Below, one piece after another: positions 12,990 to 25,630 of a stretch of DNA of 64,000 bases. The DNA is from Moniliella sp. 'wahieum' (Eukaryota; Basidiomycota; Moniliellomycetes; Moniliellales; Moniliellaceae), in NCBI GenBank assembly GCA_003971905.1, contig RSEE01000054.1:389157-453156 (forward strand). Reading direction: 5' to 3'. The notes under the pieces are model-generated. The model was not told the origin of the DNA and did not search any database. It saw nothing but the letters and a program-made list of their open reading frames with translations. The translations under genes and the position numbers were made by a program. How positions within the stretch are numbered: position 1 is the first letter of the stretch; every line of letters starts with the position of its first letter.

Positions 12990-15317
12990 ATGACGTTTTC
13001 GACTTCTCCTGCTCTCGCCACTTCAACTCTTGGCATTACCCCCATGGCACATCTCTGCAAGGTACCCCTCCCGTCTCTCCTCGGACTTCGCCCTCCCCAG
13101 ACACGCCGGGCGAATCCAAGGTCTCCAAGTCGACCACTCGCTCCCCCTCGTCCTCTCGCAAGGCTCAATCTGCCGGCCAACGCAAGAGATCGTCTATCGG
13201 TGGGGCCACCGCGTCCGCCAACCAGGCACCTGCACAATGTGAGCAGGAAGACGATGACCTGTCCACTACCGTCTCCATGGCATGTACTTTTTGCCGCCAA
13301 CGGTACGTTTCTCGTGTTTGGCTATTCATTGATTTTTTACAATCACACCTACTAACCGTCTTTCTTAACCCTTTTCGTCATTGTAGCAAGATCAAATGCA
13401 ACAGCGCCAAGCCGGTCTGCAGTGCTTGCCACAGCTATGGCCGCAAGTGCGTTTACCAGGCGGTTCACGGCTGAAGCCAACGCGGCATTGCGCCTTGCCA
13501 AGCGCACTCGTCGAGCCCGCCTGGCTGCCTCTTAATCCTGTGGCTCCGTCGCTGCAGTCGTGCTTGTTAGCCAAAAGGTTGTGGCTAACGTGACCACTCG
13601 GGTGCACCAGCACACAGCGCACTCAACCAGATTGACGAGTCGATGCAGGTCTGGCCTTGTACTCAGACAATGGCGAATCGCTCTCGCATCTTCACCACGC
13701 CGTTCGCTCGCCCGACGATGGTGTGGTGAACCGTGCCTCCACCCCAGTCAACTTGGATGAACTTCTTACCGTCGATTCCGATGTGCAGCCGTCAAGTCGA
13801 GGTGAATATACCTCGCTTCACCCTATGTACGCGATTCCAGGCGAGGCCAGTGCCGCCACCCCGTTTGCTCCCAGAGCTCATCATCAAGCTCAGAGTTACT
13901 CCCACTCCGCTGCCCCATCTATTCCATGTGGTAAGCTAGAGGGACCCGTAGTACCTCCCAACGAAATCCTCAGCTTGTCGGGGTACGTGCCTTCGGTCAA
14001 CCTTGGCAAGCCGATGTGCCTCCTGTCCCGTTACCGTCTCCTCTCGATTCGAGGTCTCCAAGCAACATGGGTTCGGCCATGCCCACCTTTATGCCCGTGT
14101 GGCCCGATACGCCGAATGCGGTACCGTTTACGTCCTCCAAACACCGTTTCCGGATCGCCATTGCCCATGCTGTTTACCCCGCAGCCCTCGATGGGACGGA
14201 CGAAGGAGTGGGAGGGTACTGCTTCCGAGACATGGTGGAGTGCCCCCTGCCCTTCGCGTTCGTTGCCTTCCTCCTTCTCTGCTCTATCGGGACCGGGACC
14301 GGACTCCATGTTCTGCGACCCCAACAACGTGTTGCGCCAGAACCGGTCGTGGATGGCGAGCAACCTAGGTATGGCAAACTCCCCGCTGCGAATTCCTCGT
14401 CCGAGGGTGGCACGGAGACCTCTTCATCAGCGGTGGGAGCCAATGGCAGCAAGTGACCCAGCTAGGCTCTTGTGTTGATCTTGACCTCTCCCTCCTGCCG
14501 GAGAAGATGGGGGAGGCCATGTCGACGTCCTCTGCTGCCCCCATGCAAGGGCTGTCTCAAGCTTGGACCAACAGCCACCCGGGTTGGCAAGCTGGTGCAG
14601 GGTTTACCCTCCCGAACACGGAGGCTACGACGGAAACGGTTGCGACGGAGATCAAGTCGAGGGAAGCGATGGAGTGGGACTTGTCCCGCACTCCTCCACT
14701 TTCTCCCTCGCTTTCTCCGTGGCCGTCGGAGGCAGGGACGGTTGATCAATCGGTAAGCACTCGGCGGGAGCTGCGCCGGCCCGTGGTTGTCAATCCTCGC
14801 CTATACCATGTGATTGAGGTCATGAAGCAGATCCAAACCCCCGCGCAAGTGAGTCCGCTGGCTCGCCGCCGCCTAGCACGGCAAGCGCAGTCGACCGCTG
14901 CACACTGGACCGGTCCGAGCGTTGGTCCGGGTTCGAACGACGGATCAAGTGTGCCAACCAAGACGGGCAGCACCTTGCTCGGCGATCCCAACCAACAGTC
15001 AGGCGCAGGGTTCTGTTGGAGTTGGACATGGCTGATTTGCTACCTAGCTCAACCCGTCTCAGTGGAGCACACCGTGCCTCGTTGAGCGTGGGCTGAGCTT
15101 TTGTCCCCTTTACTCCAACCACGGATGATCTGCTCACCCCCCCTCGCCTGAACGGCTGCCGGCTGGGTCAGATTATGCCCCCCCTCCCATACTGGGGCTC
15201 ATGGAATCGTCCTGCATGCCCACACAGGAGGAGCTGCTTGTGTCGGAGTTTATGGTGGACGACCCCTTTGCCATGTCGCTTAATCTTGGTGATCAAGCTA
15301 TGTCGGCGGGGGTATGA
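12990..15317 (+). CDS. Zn2Cys6 fungal transcription factor
   Basis: Probable nuclear sequence-specific regulator of RNA polymerase II genes. A binuclear zinc cluster with spacing C-x2-C-x6-C-x6-C-x2-C-x6-C begins at about 13280 (MACTFCRQR) and is split by an 84-nt intron at 13303-13386. Joining CG with CAAG restores Arg-Lys and continues as KIKC. Upstream is a Ser/Pro/Thr-rich basic stretch. Downstream are long Ser/Pro/Asn/Gln-rich regions in alternating frames, consistent with single-base slips after the zinc cluster, near 14 kb and near 14.4 kb. The C-terminus is an acidic-hydrophobic tail (EELLVSEFMVDDPF) ending at TGA 15315-15317, a plausible activation region. The start at 12990 (MTFSTSPAL) is my choice and needs one slip before the cluster. 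Target genes are unknown; it is not obviously tied to its neighbours. Confidence 0.8.
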
Positions 15318-16138
15318 TGTCCACAGGGCCTCCCGTGCCACAACGTCTGTGGAAACGCGTTGGAGGTTTATCTTTTTTTTGTTCTTTTGTCACCCCTGTC
15401 ACCATCTAACCAGCATCCTTGTTTGGGCTGGCCGATGTGGGTGCGGTGCTGATTGTCAGTTGTGATCCTATGACATGACTGTCTCTCCGGCATCCTTGCT
15501 TGCACCCTATCGTACTCTCCGCCCCATCACTTCCCCTAAACTGCTTTCTTTTATGTATGTCGACTCATATCATTCAAGTTTTTATGCTCCCATACGAGCT
15601 ACACCCCTGCCTTTTTGCCCGTTCCCGTTCCCATTCCCTTCTCTCTCTGTTGGTTGCCCGGCTGGAAAGATGGAGTATTCGAAACACGAACATGCCCTCT
15701 TCCTGGAAGAAATTCGGCATGGCTCCATCCTTTCCTGGCCCCCTTGCTCTTGTCCCGCTTTATCCCCCTTATATGACGGCCTTTTGCTGTCCATGGTTGT
15801 GTCTATTGTTAACATCCTGTCGCTTTACTCTGCGCATAGTTGACCCCTCCCCTCCCCCGCCCCGCACCTGTAGACCTATCAGGTCTGATGGAAACACTCG
15901 TACTAGTGCGGCCAACAAAGATATTTTGTCATCCTTTCCTAATATTGCCGCACATGTGTCTTCATATCGTCTCATCGCGCCGTATAGGATCGATCCACGA
16001 TCATTTTGACCGTCACTCTAGCCACTCCGACACGGAAACAATTCTCCTTGGTGCAGAGCAACAACAGCATGACGCATTGGGGGGAAACTGGTGGTGCTCA
16101 GTTGTAGTGACGGTAGTAACATCGCGTAGGTTGTGGGC
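15318..16138. other. convergent intergenic spacer
   Basis: Pyrimidine-rich spacer between the 3' ends of the zinc-cluster gene and TRM82. Nothing with coding or repeat character is seen. Confidence 0.5.
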
Positions 16139-17946
16139 CTATGGCGTGAACGTGGTCGAGCGCATGGCATAGCATGTGTATCTGCGGAGAGGACACTCTA
16201 TGGCCTCAGCTGGAGCGATAGATGCAACTGCACCGTGTGCTACAAATGCATATATTAAGCCATCCGTGGGCAAGTGATCCAATGCGAAGCGCCAGGGACG
16301 AACGATAGGATCTAGCTTATACCCCTGCTGCTTGGTCGCCAAACAAGGCGCGCAAGTTCTTTTCCCTTCCTGCTGCCCGACGACCAGGCGATGGCGGCGC
16401 GCATACGCGCCTCGGGCGAGTCTGTCTGCCGCCGACCCATCCGATGCGGTCTTGGGGAAGGAGGAGAGCGCAGGGTACAAGTCCAACGATGCTGGACCTT
16501 GGCGTCCCAGTACCTCCAAGGATGGCCGAGATTCGTCGTTTGCAGCTAGCATTGGCGCGAGACCAGCACAGAGAGGCGAACCACAGCCAGCGTTCCCTCC
16601 TTTAGAGCTGGAGAGCAAGCAAGTCCCGCCCTTGCGACTCGGTCCCAGGAGAGGGCCGACGCGCGTGTCCAGCGATAACGTACAGGTCTCCGCTACCACG
16701 GCAGCGTGGAGGATAGTTGGCCAAGGTCGAGGGTGGTCCCTCGTTGCTACCACTGAAGAGGGTGGACAGGAGGATTGAAGGGCGGTACTGGCCTCGAGAC
16801 GGAGGAGAACGTGGGTAGCCTGCTTCGAACCGGGGGCGGCCAGGAGGCTAGTTGGACAATGGCGAGATGGCCGTCCCTGGATGGAGTTGCCTCCTCGCAG
16901 GGAGCGCTCCGTCTCGTCCCAGAGGGGGAGGCGGAGCACGCGGCCGGGAGCAGGCAGGACGTCGGTGCGGACGTACTTGGCCAGCAAAGCCGAGTCCAGC
17001 TCAATGTGGCCAGGAAGGCGTGGGCCGCAGATGCGGGCGCAGGGGAGGAGGCGGGGTAATTGGGCAGGTAGTCGCTTAGGCGAAGCGTGCTGCCGCCATC
17101 GGCAGAGAGCAGCGCCGACTTGCGCGCGCCCTCGGATGGGTACGGGACAACCAGCAACGCCCCAATGAAGGATGCGCGCCCAGCACGTAGTTTCTACGAC
17201 CCATCCGGACCGTTGGGGCCCCCAGCGGGAGATGCGGATATGCTCGTCGCGGTCCGCAGTGATCACGAGTCGGGGGGACCGGGCCAGCGTACGTGGTTGA
17301 TACGGGCAAAGGGGCAAATACAGCGTCGGTAAGCATCCCCACGGCCGATGCGGGGACTAAGAGCATCAGAGGGGTCAAAGAGCCCATGTCGGCCGTCCCG
17401 TTGGGGGTAGCTTGGTAGTGGGGAGAGGGGAGCCGGCCTTGGGAACCGGGAAGGAACGTACACGCCATGCCGATCGCCCACCAGAAGGTGGAAGTCGCCC
17501 TTTGATGCCGCAGGCTCCAGAGGAAACGGCAGCGGCTTGGGCAGATGGAGGGAGATGGCTTCTTTGCCATAGGCAAGAGGGATGCTTGTCGCAGGCTCGT
17601 GAAGGGAAGGTCAACGGCAGGTACCAGACGCGCAGCGTCTTGTCGTCTCCGGCTACAGCAAGCGCCGAGGCATCGGGGGAGAAGGATGCGATTCTAGGAA
17701 AAGACAGCTGTGCAGAATGGGCTGCGTCCACCTGTTTGCCCTGGGGCTGGGATGCAGGCGCAGTGTAGGAGAGCGAGCAAGGCAGATGGGCTACTTGCAC
17801 CGCCTCGCCGGCCGTCGTGTCGAGGGGGACGGCCCAGAGCGCGAGCGAGGCCGCGGTAAGCAGCGCCAGGAAGCGGTAGCTGGATCCGGGGGCGCCAAGG
17901 GAGGCGCTGGCGGCGACGAGGGGACGGGGAGGCGGTCGGAAGCCAT
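16139..17946 (-). CDS. TRM82: tRNA (guanine-N7-)-methyltransferase non-catalytic subunit, WD40 protein
   Basis: Family role: partner of the Trm8 methyltransferase that makes m7G46 in tRNA; a WD40 propeller. Sequence support: after an N-terminal propeller blade comes FSPDASALAVAGDDKTLRVW (about 17.6 kb). Then follow MLTDAVF (about 17.35 kb), VITADRDEHIRISRW (about 17.25 kb), which matches the family hallmark TADRDEHIRVSRYP, and LLSADGGSTLRL with a following D-Y (about 17.1 kb). These blocks lie in three different frames, so several one-base slips interrupt the gene. I start at ATG 17946 (MASDRLPVP). The 3' limit is uncertain; 16139 is the end of the last plausible frame. The gene is divergent from RRP14, sharing about 235 bp of promoter. 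Confidence 0.8.
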
Positions 17947-18181
17947 GGCGGATGGGCCGGTGAGCGGTGCGGGAGGAAGGGGAGGGGTGGGGGCGGGCAG
18001 GCAAAATCACAGGCCGGCGGGGGCGAGATTCCGCGGGCAGAAAATTGGATTCCGCGGTGAGACGCAGGGCTGCCTCTGAAAAAAAATTATTGCCGCGGGG
18101 GCGCCTTTGCAGTTTCCTCTGCTCTCTCTGCCCTCTGTGCTGCCTGTCTGCTCTGCCGCCCAGCGCTCTCCCGCCCCCACC
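17947..18181. promoter_or_regulatory. shared divergent promoter region, TRM82 / RRP14
   Basis: About 235 bp separate the two divergent start codons. Both genes act in RNA maturation, so co-regulation is plausible. No known motif was identified with confidence; the RRP14-proximal half is C/T-rich. Confidence 0.45.
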
Positions 18182-19806
18182 ATGCCTCCCAAGCGCGGAG
18201 CAGTGCCCCGCACGCCCAACCGACCGCCGCCAAGGCTGTGGAAGAGGCGGTGCCCCGGGATCCTTCGCCGGCCCCTTCCCTGACCGTGTGCTGGTCCGTG
18301 GCGAATGGCGTATCGAAGCAGGCCAAGCCAGACTCCCCAACGGGGGCGCCCTTGCAGCCAGTTAGTCCTCCCTGTCCTCCTCCTTCCCGCTCACAAGCAA
18401 AGGTAACTGACGCGTTCGCTTCGCCTAGCCTCCTCTCCCTCTGGCACCTGTTCCGGCCGTGGCCGAGGCCAAGGCACTGCCGTTGCTCTCGGCCAGCTTC
18501 TCCTCTTGTGGCTTTGATCCCCCCGCGGCTCTACTTGGTCCAAGACGAGGAGGAGCACCTTTTGGTTGGCGATGGCCAGGCTTCTTCGCGCTTCCACAAG
18601 AACGTGCGTCCGGGCACGGCAAACAAGAAGGAGGCAGCCAAGGCGGCTCGGATGGCCAAGTTGAACCCGGCGAACCATGTGTCGGTAGAGGAGGTGGCTC
18701 TGGCCCGGGCCCAAGGCAACGACAGTTCGGAAGACGAGTACGAGGATGAGGAAGACAGCGATAACGAGTCTCTCCCCTTTGCTGTGGACGATGACGATGA
18801 GTCGGACATGGAGGACTTGAGCGGACGCAAGCGCAAGCGTTCCTCGGAAGAAGACGAGTCTGGGGACGAGGACGAGGTCCCGCCACCGAAGGGGCTGGCA
18901 ACTTCGATTGGCGACCTGCGTTCTCGCCTGCAAGATCGGATTGTTGCGCTACGGAAAAAGAGGGGTGTGGACGAGACCAAAATTGAGTCGGAAGAAGTGT
19001 TGGCCGAGCGGAAGCGGAGGGGTGAAATGCGGGATCGCAGGCGGAGGGAGAGAAAGGAGGCGCGGCGTGCTGCCGCTACGGCGGCTGCTTCGTCCTCAAC
19101 GTCGGCGCCGAGCTCCAGAAAGAACACAGATTCCCTTTTGCGTACCAACAACTCTGAAGGTGGGGAGGAACGGAGCTCCTGCCTTGTTGGTGACTGAGCC
19201 CAAGTCGGCCGCTTCCCAGGCCAGGGAGGAGGCCGCCAAAAGGCTCGGGAAGCTTATGAGGTTGACACCTCAGCTACGGATGTGCAATTTGGGGGAGAAG
19301 TGGATGAGCGGGTGGCCAAGTTGGCCGAACGCCACAACCTGCCCCGAGACCCCAAGGCAGCGTTGGCGACGCTCCAGGCGCGGAAGGCCAAGGCTGAGCG
19401 CATGGCGAGAAGAAGCAAGCCAACACGGGGACAAGGCGGAGAAAAACTACGGCTGCAGACGCAGCGTGGGATAAGGCCACGCGGCCGCGGCGGGCGTGCG
19501 CGTGCGGGACAATGAGGCAATGCTTCAGCAGGCAGCAGCGAGGAAGGACCGGGCCAAGGCCAAGGGCAAGGCCGCATGGGCGGAGCGTACTCAATCAATG
19601 AAGGACGCCCAAGCGGCGCGCCAGGCTAAGCGAGGGGAAGAGAACATTGCGCTCCGCCAAAAGTCGAAGAAGAGCCACAAGCCCCACCCGAAGGACACGC
19701 GCAAAACTTCTTCGTCCTCACGCCCGGCGCCGGGGGTAAGGCCAAGACCGCTCGTGGAGGGATGCAGAATAAGGCCCGGGGCAAGGGAAAGGGCGGACGG
19801 AAGTGA
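18182..19806 (+). CDS. RRP14: ribosome biogenesis protein Rrp14/SURF6
   Basis: Nucleolar protein needed for early 60S/40S pre-rRNA processing. It starts at ATG 18182 in context CACCATGCC (MPPKRGAVP). The N-terminal module reads LVALIPPRLYLVQDEEE (about 18.5 kb), as in Rrp14. It is followed by an acidic Glu/Asp block, then the SURF6 helix SIGDLRSRLQDRIVALRKKR (about 18.9 kb) and the basic RRRRERKEARR run. The C-terminal SURF6 helices (VRDNEAMLQQAAARKDRAK, then RQAKREENIALRQKSKKS) lie at 19.49-19.67 kb. A basic Lys/Gly tail ends at KGKGGRK and TGA 19804-19806. Frame changes between 18.24 and 18.5 kb, near 19.2 kb, near 19.5 kb and near 19.73 kb are needed to join these blocks. I see no convincing intron for any of them. 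Confidence 0.85.
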
Positions 19807-20212
19807 TTCCCCACCTGTCCAGTTAACAGGCTGATCTCGCCCAATCCATTAACGCTCGTTACACTCACCTTTCACGTTGGGTACTAAGTATATTTCCCCT
19901 GGCTCAGGTGGATGTCAAGTGGGCATCGTATAGGCTGGCATGACCTGTACCTGGTCAGGTGTCGAAGACGTTCATATTTTGGTAGACATGATGCTCGGAC
20001 AACGGGAACATTCCACTGGCAATGCGTACTAGGTATGCTACTCATCTCAGAAACACTGCCGCTGGCCTTTATTAATAGTCGTTGTGCTACTAGTGTTCCA
20101 CTAGTTGACCACGATCCTCCTAGTACTAAGTAGGCTGATCCTCTTTCTTTTCTCTGATACCTTGTGATACGCTGACACCCAATCCCTCCGAACATCGAGC
20201 GTCAGTTGAAAG

Positions 20213-22377
20213 TCATCCGTGCGAGTGACAACCACGCGGGCGCCTCAATTCAGCCCCATCAACATCATCAAATCGCTTCTGATATGATGCCCTACTTTCA
20301 TGTCCCCACCTGCCCCTTCTGCATTTGCATACTATCACTGTTATCGTCATACATAAACCCTTTCGAATCGCAGGACAATCAAGCCTAATCCGGACCAAAA
20401 TGTTCCTCAAGCCCAGGTGTCTCTTGCGGTTCACACTCGAGTAACTCTTCGTGGTTTGCGAAGGTACGGCACACAGTGTCGTTTCCAGCCACCGCATTTC
20501 AGGTTCCGTATTAGATGCGGAACTCCTCTGCCGGGCCATACCAAGCATCACAGCGTTCTGTCCGCCCGCCGATGCTGTGAGGCTGACCTGCGTACGCAGC
20601 GCAGCCGACCGCAGCACTTGTGGTGTCTCCACCGTCTCCTCTTCGCCCTGCCCCAGCTCCGACCGTTGTCCTAGCCCCCAGGTGTAGGCATTGCCATCCC
20701 GCGCGACTGCAATGGAAAAGCGCGGTCCCGCAGACACTTGCACAATATGCGGGTTGCCAGGGAATGGGATGTGGACTGGCTCGGTGAGGTACTCGTCTGG
20801 GGGTGGGCCACGGATCGGGGGCACATCTTCAGGGGAAAGCAAAGTGGCAAATGTGCCTTCGGTAACAAGAGCTTTCTTGGCCGCCATACGGGCCTCGTAG
20901 GCCCGCAACTCTTCCTGCAGTTGTCGCTCTCGTTCTGCTTCCCAGGCATGCCGCGCTTCCACGATGGTCAGCTTGGCTGGGTGTCATCCCCCAGCCCCAG
21001 TTCGTTACCGTCGCACCGCCCAGTGCCCCATACTTGGCCATTGTCCAGCAAAACAGACTAAAATGAGCCAGCGTCAATCTGGACGACCTTGGCACCGTTG
21101 TGCTTGGAAGGCAACAGGCCCTGTACCACCGGTTCTACCCTTGGTCCTCGGCTGTCTCGAGCCCGAGCTGGCCAAATGTGTTGAGCCCCAAGCATAGACA
21201 ATGCCCAGATTGTCGACTGCAAACGAATGGTATGCGCCACAGCCGACGGCGACAATGTTCTTAAGTGCGAGACGGGAGGGAGAGAGGGCGTTAAGTTTGC
21301 GCCGTTCGATCACCTTGCGGCCCAATTGGCATTGCTGCCGTTGCCCCATGCCCACACTTGACCCTGTACCGACAAGGCCAGTACATGGTCTCGCCACAGG
21401 CCACGGAACTGAACCGCACCTTATCCAGTCCATGTAGCGCACGGGGAGTAAACTGCAGCCGAGCCGCTTGGGCGATGGGTCAAAACCAAGAAGTCCTTCG
21501 TTGCTCTACCATCCACGTCAGTCATGTCAGCCACTAACGCCCCCCCCCGAACGGAGGAGAGACATACACGGAACGATCCCCACACTCGTAGTTGACCTTG
21601 ATCATCGAGGGCCAGTGAACACGAGCTTGATGCGGCCACACGGGTGGCACGGAACGTCTCTACTGGCCCGAGGGAACCTGCCCGAGGCCCGTTCCCGCCG
21701 ATCACACCATGGCCCGTGGGGGACAGGCCCTCAACGAGAGCGGGCGTTGTTTCCAGCTCCTCTGCTTGCTGGTCTGGGTTGCGCGTTGTGCTCCGTCCCA
21801 GGGCGGCATTGTCGTTGACGCCCCAGGACCAAATCTGTGGGGTTGTCACATCAGTACATGCTACCGTAGGAAGAAAAACGTGCCTACCCGTCCAGTCGAA
21901 TCCAGGGCCAACGAATGCATCCCGCCCGCCACCACTTGCACTAGGCCACCGGGGCCAAAGAGACCCTCTTTGGTTCCCTGCTCAGCCCACGCATGCAATC
22001 TCGGTCGCTGAATTTCTTCAAGCGCATCCATCCCAGGCCATGCTGGCCCATATCCCCGTTGCCCCAGACCAGGAGGGAGCGGACGTGGGCATCGGGCGCG
22101 GCATGGAGATGAGAAGGCGGTGCAACAGGGGCCGGGAGCGGGTTGAGGCGACCACTTCCCGCTTGATGCGCGGCCGCTTGGGGATCGCAGCCGACGGCGT
22201 GGAGCTGCGTCCTCGCTTGGCCCGGCTGGCTCGCAGGGGGTGCTGGCGGGGGGCGGGATGCGGGCGGGGGGGCGCTGCTGTGGCGGACGCCTCTCTGGGC
22301 GTCTGCATCGTCGCGTCGTCGTCTGGGTCGGAGGGGGGCGCCCTCGATGTGGCGCGGCTGCTGCTGCGGGGCGCCAT
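20213..22377 (-). CDS. RCC1: RCC1-type Ran guanine nucleotide exchange factor
   Basis: Chromatin-bound seven-bladed propeller that loads Ran with GTP. The N-terminus is basic with a nuclear-signal-like KRPRIKRE. The first repeat reads VWGNGDMGQHGLG (about 22.06 kb), then VQVVAGGMHSLALDSTGR, a 53-nt intron at 21835-21887, and IWSWGVNDNAALGR. A second, 61-nt intron lies at 21507-21567 (GSFR then SNEGLLGFD). Later repeats include VAVGCGAYHSFAVDNLGIVYAWG, and the last is GNAYTWGLGQRSELGQGEEE followed by SAGGQNAVMLG near 20.5 kb. An inserted Glu/Ala/Arg-rich helix (about 20.9 kb) lies before the last blades. At least three slips break the frame, for example at 21384-21389 where GETMYW becomes the expected GETHVLAL if one C is restored. 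The C-terminal end is uncertain. Confidence 0.88.
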
Positions 22378-22803
22378 GGGGGCGAGCGTGTGGCAGCGAG
22401 GAGGGCGCGGTGGGCTGCGCTGGGTGGGTGGGATGCATCCAACACGCCCCGACGCTCCACAAACCCAAGGCGCGGCTCTGTTTGTGCTGCCGCTGAAAAC
22501 GAAAAAAAAGTGCTTTGGTGCAACTTTCAACTGTCGCGTCGTTCCCTGCACGCGTCACGTGCCTCCCATTAGCCATTGCCGACTCCCTCCCGGCCTCATC
22601 TTGGCTGGGGAGCCACGGGCATCGGTCGTAGATAACCCCATGAAATTTCCATTTACGCCTGGCGCGAGCGACCACCACATCAGCACCACCATCAGCACCA
22701 CCATCACTGCGCTCTCCTCTCCGCCCCCCACCCCAGCACGCCCTCCCTCCCGCTGGTTTCTTTGCCCAGGTCGGCGCACTCCTTGCTCACTGCCCCACAG
22801 GGA
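22378..22803. promoter_or_regulatory. divergent promoter region, RCC1 / MFS transporter
   Basis: About 426 bp between divergent start codons. It contains a CACCACATCAGCACCACCATCAG-like stretch at 22672-22700 and a C-rich tract just before the transporter start. No defined operator was recognised. Confidence 0.4.
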
Positions 22804-25130
22804 ATGACACACGAGGAAGAGTCCATCCCGCTTGCAGATATGAGCACCCCCCGCCCCGCCTCGACCGCCGAGAGCGACACACTGGCCGCCACCAGTGACT
22901 TCCCCCCACCCTCACCTCCACCACAACCGGCATGGGTTCATCCTATGCACGCACCGACACTGCCTATACTCAGAGCTTGGACGGACTGGACGCACACTCC
23001 AAGCTCAGCCCCAAGTCGGACGACGAGGGCCGTTCGGACCTGGACCCCTTGGACGCGCATGCCCATTATCCCAGGAGAGAAGCGCATGGCGACCAAAACG
23101 ATGGCGATGGCGATGGCAATGGCGATGGCGATGGCGATGGAGATTCGTTCCTTGGCGACGAAATGGGAGAGGATACGCTGATTCCAGAAGGGGGTACACG
23201 TATTACCTCGACTGATCCGGGTTGTGCTCATCGCCTGCTTGAGCGGACTTCAATTTGGGATGGATGTAAGTGCGCTCCCCCCAGCCCCGGACTTGGACCC
23301 CATGCTGACGTCGCGTGTTGCTTGGGACTAGATGGTGCTGCTTCAGGCATGCTGGTTGCCATCCATGGTGATCTGGGCCATCCTTTGTCTGCAGGGAGCA
23401 AGAACTGGTGGTCTCTGCCACGACAGCGGGGGCGATTGTAGGCTCGCTCTGTGCTGGCCGTGTGGCCGATTGGGCAGGGCGCAAAAAAGTGATGGTGACA
23501 GCAGCGATCTTGTTCCTGTTGGGCGGACTGGAACAAGCGGCGAGCCAAGTGGTGCAAGAACTCGTGGTCGGGCGGGCAATTCAAGGGGTGGCCGTTGGGA
23601 TGGCCAGTATGGCCACGCCCCTGTTCTTGGCTGAAGTGGCACCAAGTGACATCCGCGGTCGCTTGGTAGGGATCAACTCGCTGCTCATCACGGGGGGGCA
23701 GGTGGTCTCCTACATCATCTCGGCAGTATTCTACCACACTTCCCATGGATGGAGGTGGATGGCCTTATCGGGGTGTGTACCAGCTGTTGTTCAGCTGGTC
23801 AGTTTGATCGCTTTGGACGAGTCCCCGCGCTGGTGATTCATCAGGGTCGGGTTTCGCAGGCCCGCCACGTCTTGAGCCGCATCTACCCTGTGCTCCCTTT
23901 CTGGTGATCGAAGAGGAGATTACGCGGATTACCAATACCTTTGGGCAGACGGCGTATGAAGCACGCGCCTCCGCGCGTGCCGCCGAGGCGAGCATCGGGA
24001 AACTCGACGCAGGAAGTTATGCTCACTCGTCTCCAGAGGTGGAGGTCCAACATGGCCGCGTCGATCAAGGAGTCGGTCCAGCCCGGAATCACACAGCTCA
24101 AGATGCTCTTTGGTGTGCCGGCCAATCGCCGTGCGCTCGAGCTGGCGCGGGCTGCTCTTTTTCCAACAGATGATTGGTTTCAACAGTCTCATGTACTTTC
24201 CTCCAAAATCCTCTTATGCCGGGTTTGAAAACCCCAACGCTATGGCAATCGGGATTGCGGTAGCTAATCTGGTAGGAACAATGGGAGCGATTCGCTTGGT
24301 GGATACCATCGGTCGCCGTCGCCTGTACTTCGCACCATTGCTCTCGCCGCCCTTTCCCTCGCTTCCTCGCGATTGCCCTGCACAACGTTAATATGAAGGA
24401 CGTGACGGAACAGGCCTCCTCCTCCCTTTCGGCTCGGGGACTGCCCCACCTCGCTCTGGTGGGCATGCGGGCTGGGCTTATGCCAGCTTGGCTGCCGTAC
24501 GTTGAGCGCATTGATCACCTTGTCGGGGTTGCTGATACTGACCCTCTCCTCCTCATTCTACTTTTTGCTCTCCCCAGATTATTCTCTTCACTTTGTTTAC
24601 GCTCTAGGACTCGGGATTATCCCCTGGCTCGTCTCGTCTGAAGTGTTTGCCTCGCCTGTGCGTGCCGTCGGAGGCGGCGTGGCTTCGGCGGTGAACTGGA
24701 TTGCCAACCTGATTGTGTCGGCTACCTTCCTCGACTTGGTCGTACGTACCCACTGCTCCCCTGCTACCCTACCACTGGATGGAGGAAAGTGACTGACATT
24801 ACCATTGTGCACAAACTGCCTCGCAGCGCGCGGTCACGGCGTCGGGGTCGTTTGGCATCTATACTGGCATGGCCGTCTTGGCCTGGTATTTACCTACTTG
24901 CGCCTGCCCGAGCTAAGTGGAGTGTCGATCAACGATGTCCAGCGTGCCTTTGGCGCTACGGAGGCTGGCGGGGGCGCAGGCGTACCAAGCGTTGCCGCAG
25001 CTGGCGTCGTGGTGGACCTGGGACGAAGCGCGATGGTGGCGAGGAGAGGCGGGCAGCTGCCGTGCAAGAACATGATGATGATGGTGATGATGAAGGTGAT
25101 GGTGATGATTATGATGATGCTGGTCGGTGA
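22804..25130 (+). CDS. myo-inositol-type MFS transporter (sugar porter family)
   Basis: Plasma-membrane proton-coupled polyol/inositol uptake is the usual role of this subfamily. It starts at ATG 22804 (MTHEEESIPLAD), followed by a cytosolic tail with an Asp-Gly repeat encoded by GATGGC repeats at 23099-23142. Membrane region: LIRVVLIACLSGLQFGMD, intron 23266-23331, then SATTAGAIVGSLCAGRVADWAGRKKV (loop-2 signature GRVADWAGRK). Next come FLAEVAPSDIRGRLVG (the PxxxRG motif), GWRWM and DESPRW. After the central loop are FFQQMIGFNSLMYF and DTIGRRR, intron 24497-24577, GLGIIPWLVSSEVF with VNWIANLIVSATF, and intron 24742-24826. The tail is uncertain; I end it at 25130. Multiple single-base slips occur, for example at 23391-23404 and 23827-23836. 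Substrate is inferred from family resemblance only. Confidence 0.8.
23099..23142 (+). repeat. GATGGC hexanucleotide repeat inside the transporter N-terminus
   Basis: About seven near-perfect copies of a 6-bp unit encode alternating Asp and Gly in the cytosolic tail of the MFS transporter. One copy carries Asn. Length polymorphism is likely. Confidence 0.8.
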
Positions 25131-25630
25131 GGTTGATCGAGGAGCAGGGCAGGGGAAGAGAGGGGTTCGTGGGACGGACGAGTGGGGTAGGCGGGTAGTT
25201 GGGCATGTCGAGTATCTACAGGGTGCGTACCTAGTGTGGGACAAGATGGATGCGATGCCTCCCATCGATGATCGGCGCAGCTGCTGCGAGTCAGGTACAC
25301 TTGCTAGCTGCGCATTGCATATTGATCGGTTGTTGATTGATCGCCCCCTGTTGGCCGCCGCGCCCATCGCCTCGCCCATCGCCTCGCTCACCACCACCAC
25401 CATCGCCACCACCATCGCCGTCCCCGCGCCCAGCGTGCAGCGTCCGTGTTGGCGTCCCCGCCGCTGTGCTCCATCAGCAGCGCCTTCTCAGACAGGCCGC
25501 CCCCCCGCCACCCATCCTGCTCACGCCATGCCTTCCCCGCCTCCTTCTCCCTAGCAGCAACCACCGCCACTCCAGCCTGTCCCACGGCATTCTCCCTGCC
25601 CCCGCCCCGCTCTCGGGCACCCTTCCATCC

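Noticed and set aside
16332-17168. plus-strand open frames opposite TRM82
   Set aside because: Shadows of the WD40 gene, with no domain of their own.
18182-19806. introns to explain all frame changes in RRP14
   Set aside because: A GTAACT...CCTAG pair at 18403-18429 would be only 27 nt, and later slips have no donor/acceptor pairs at all, so base errors fit better.
21644-22807. 387-codon plus-strand open frame opposite RCC1
   Set aside because: Antisense shadow of a GC-rich coding region; the minus strand carries clear RCC1 repeats.
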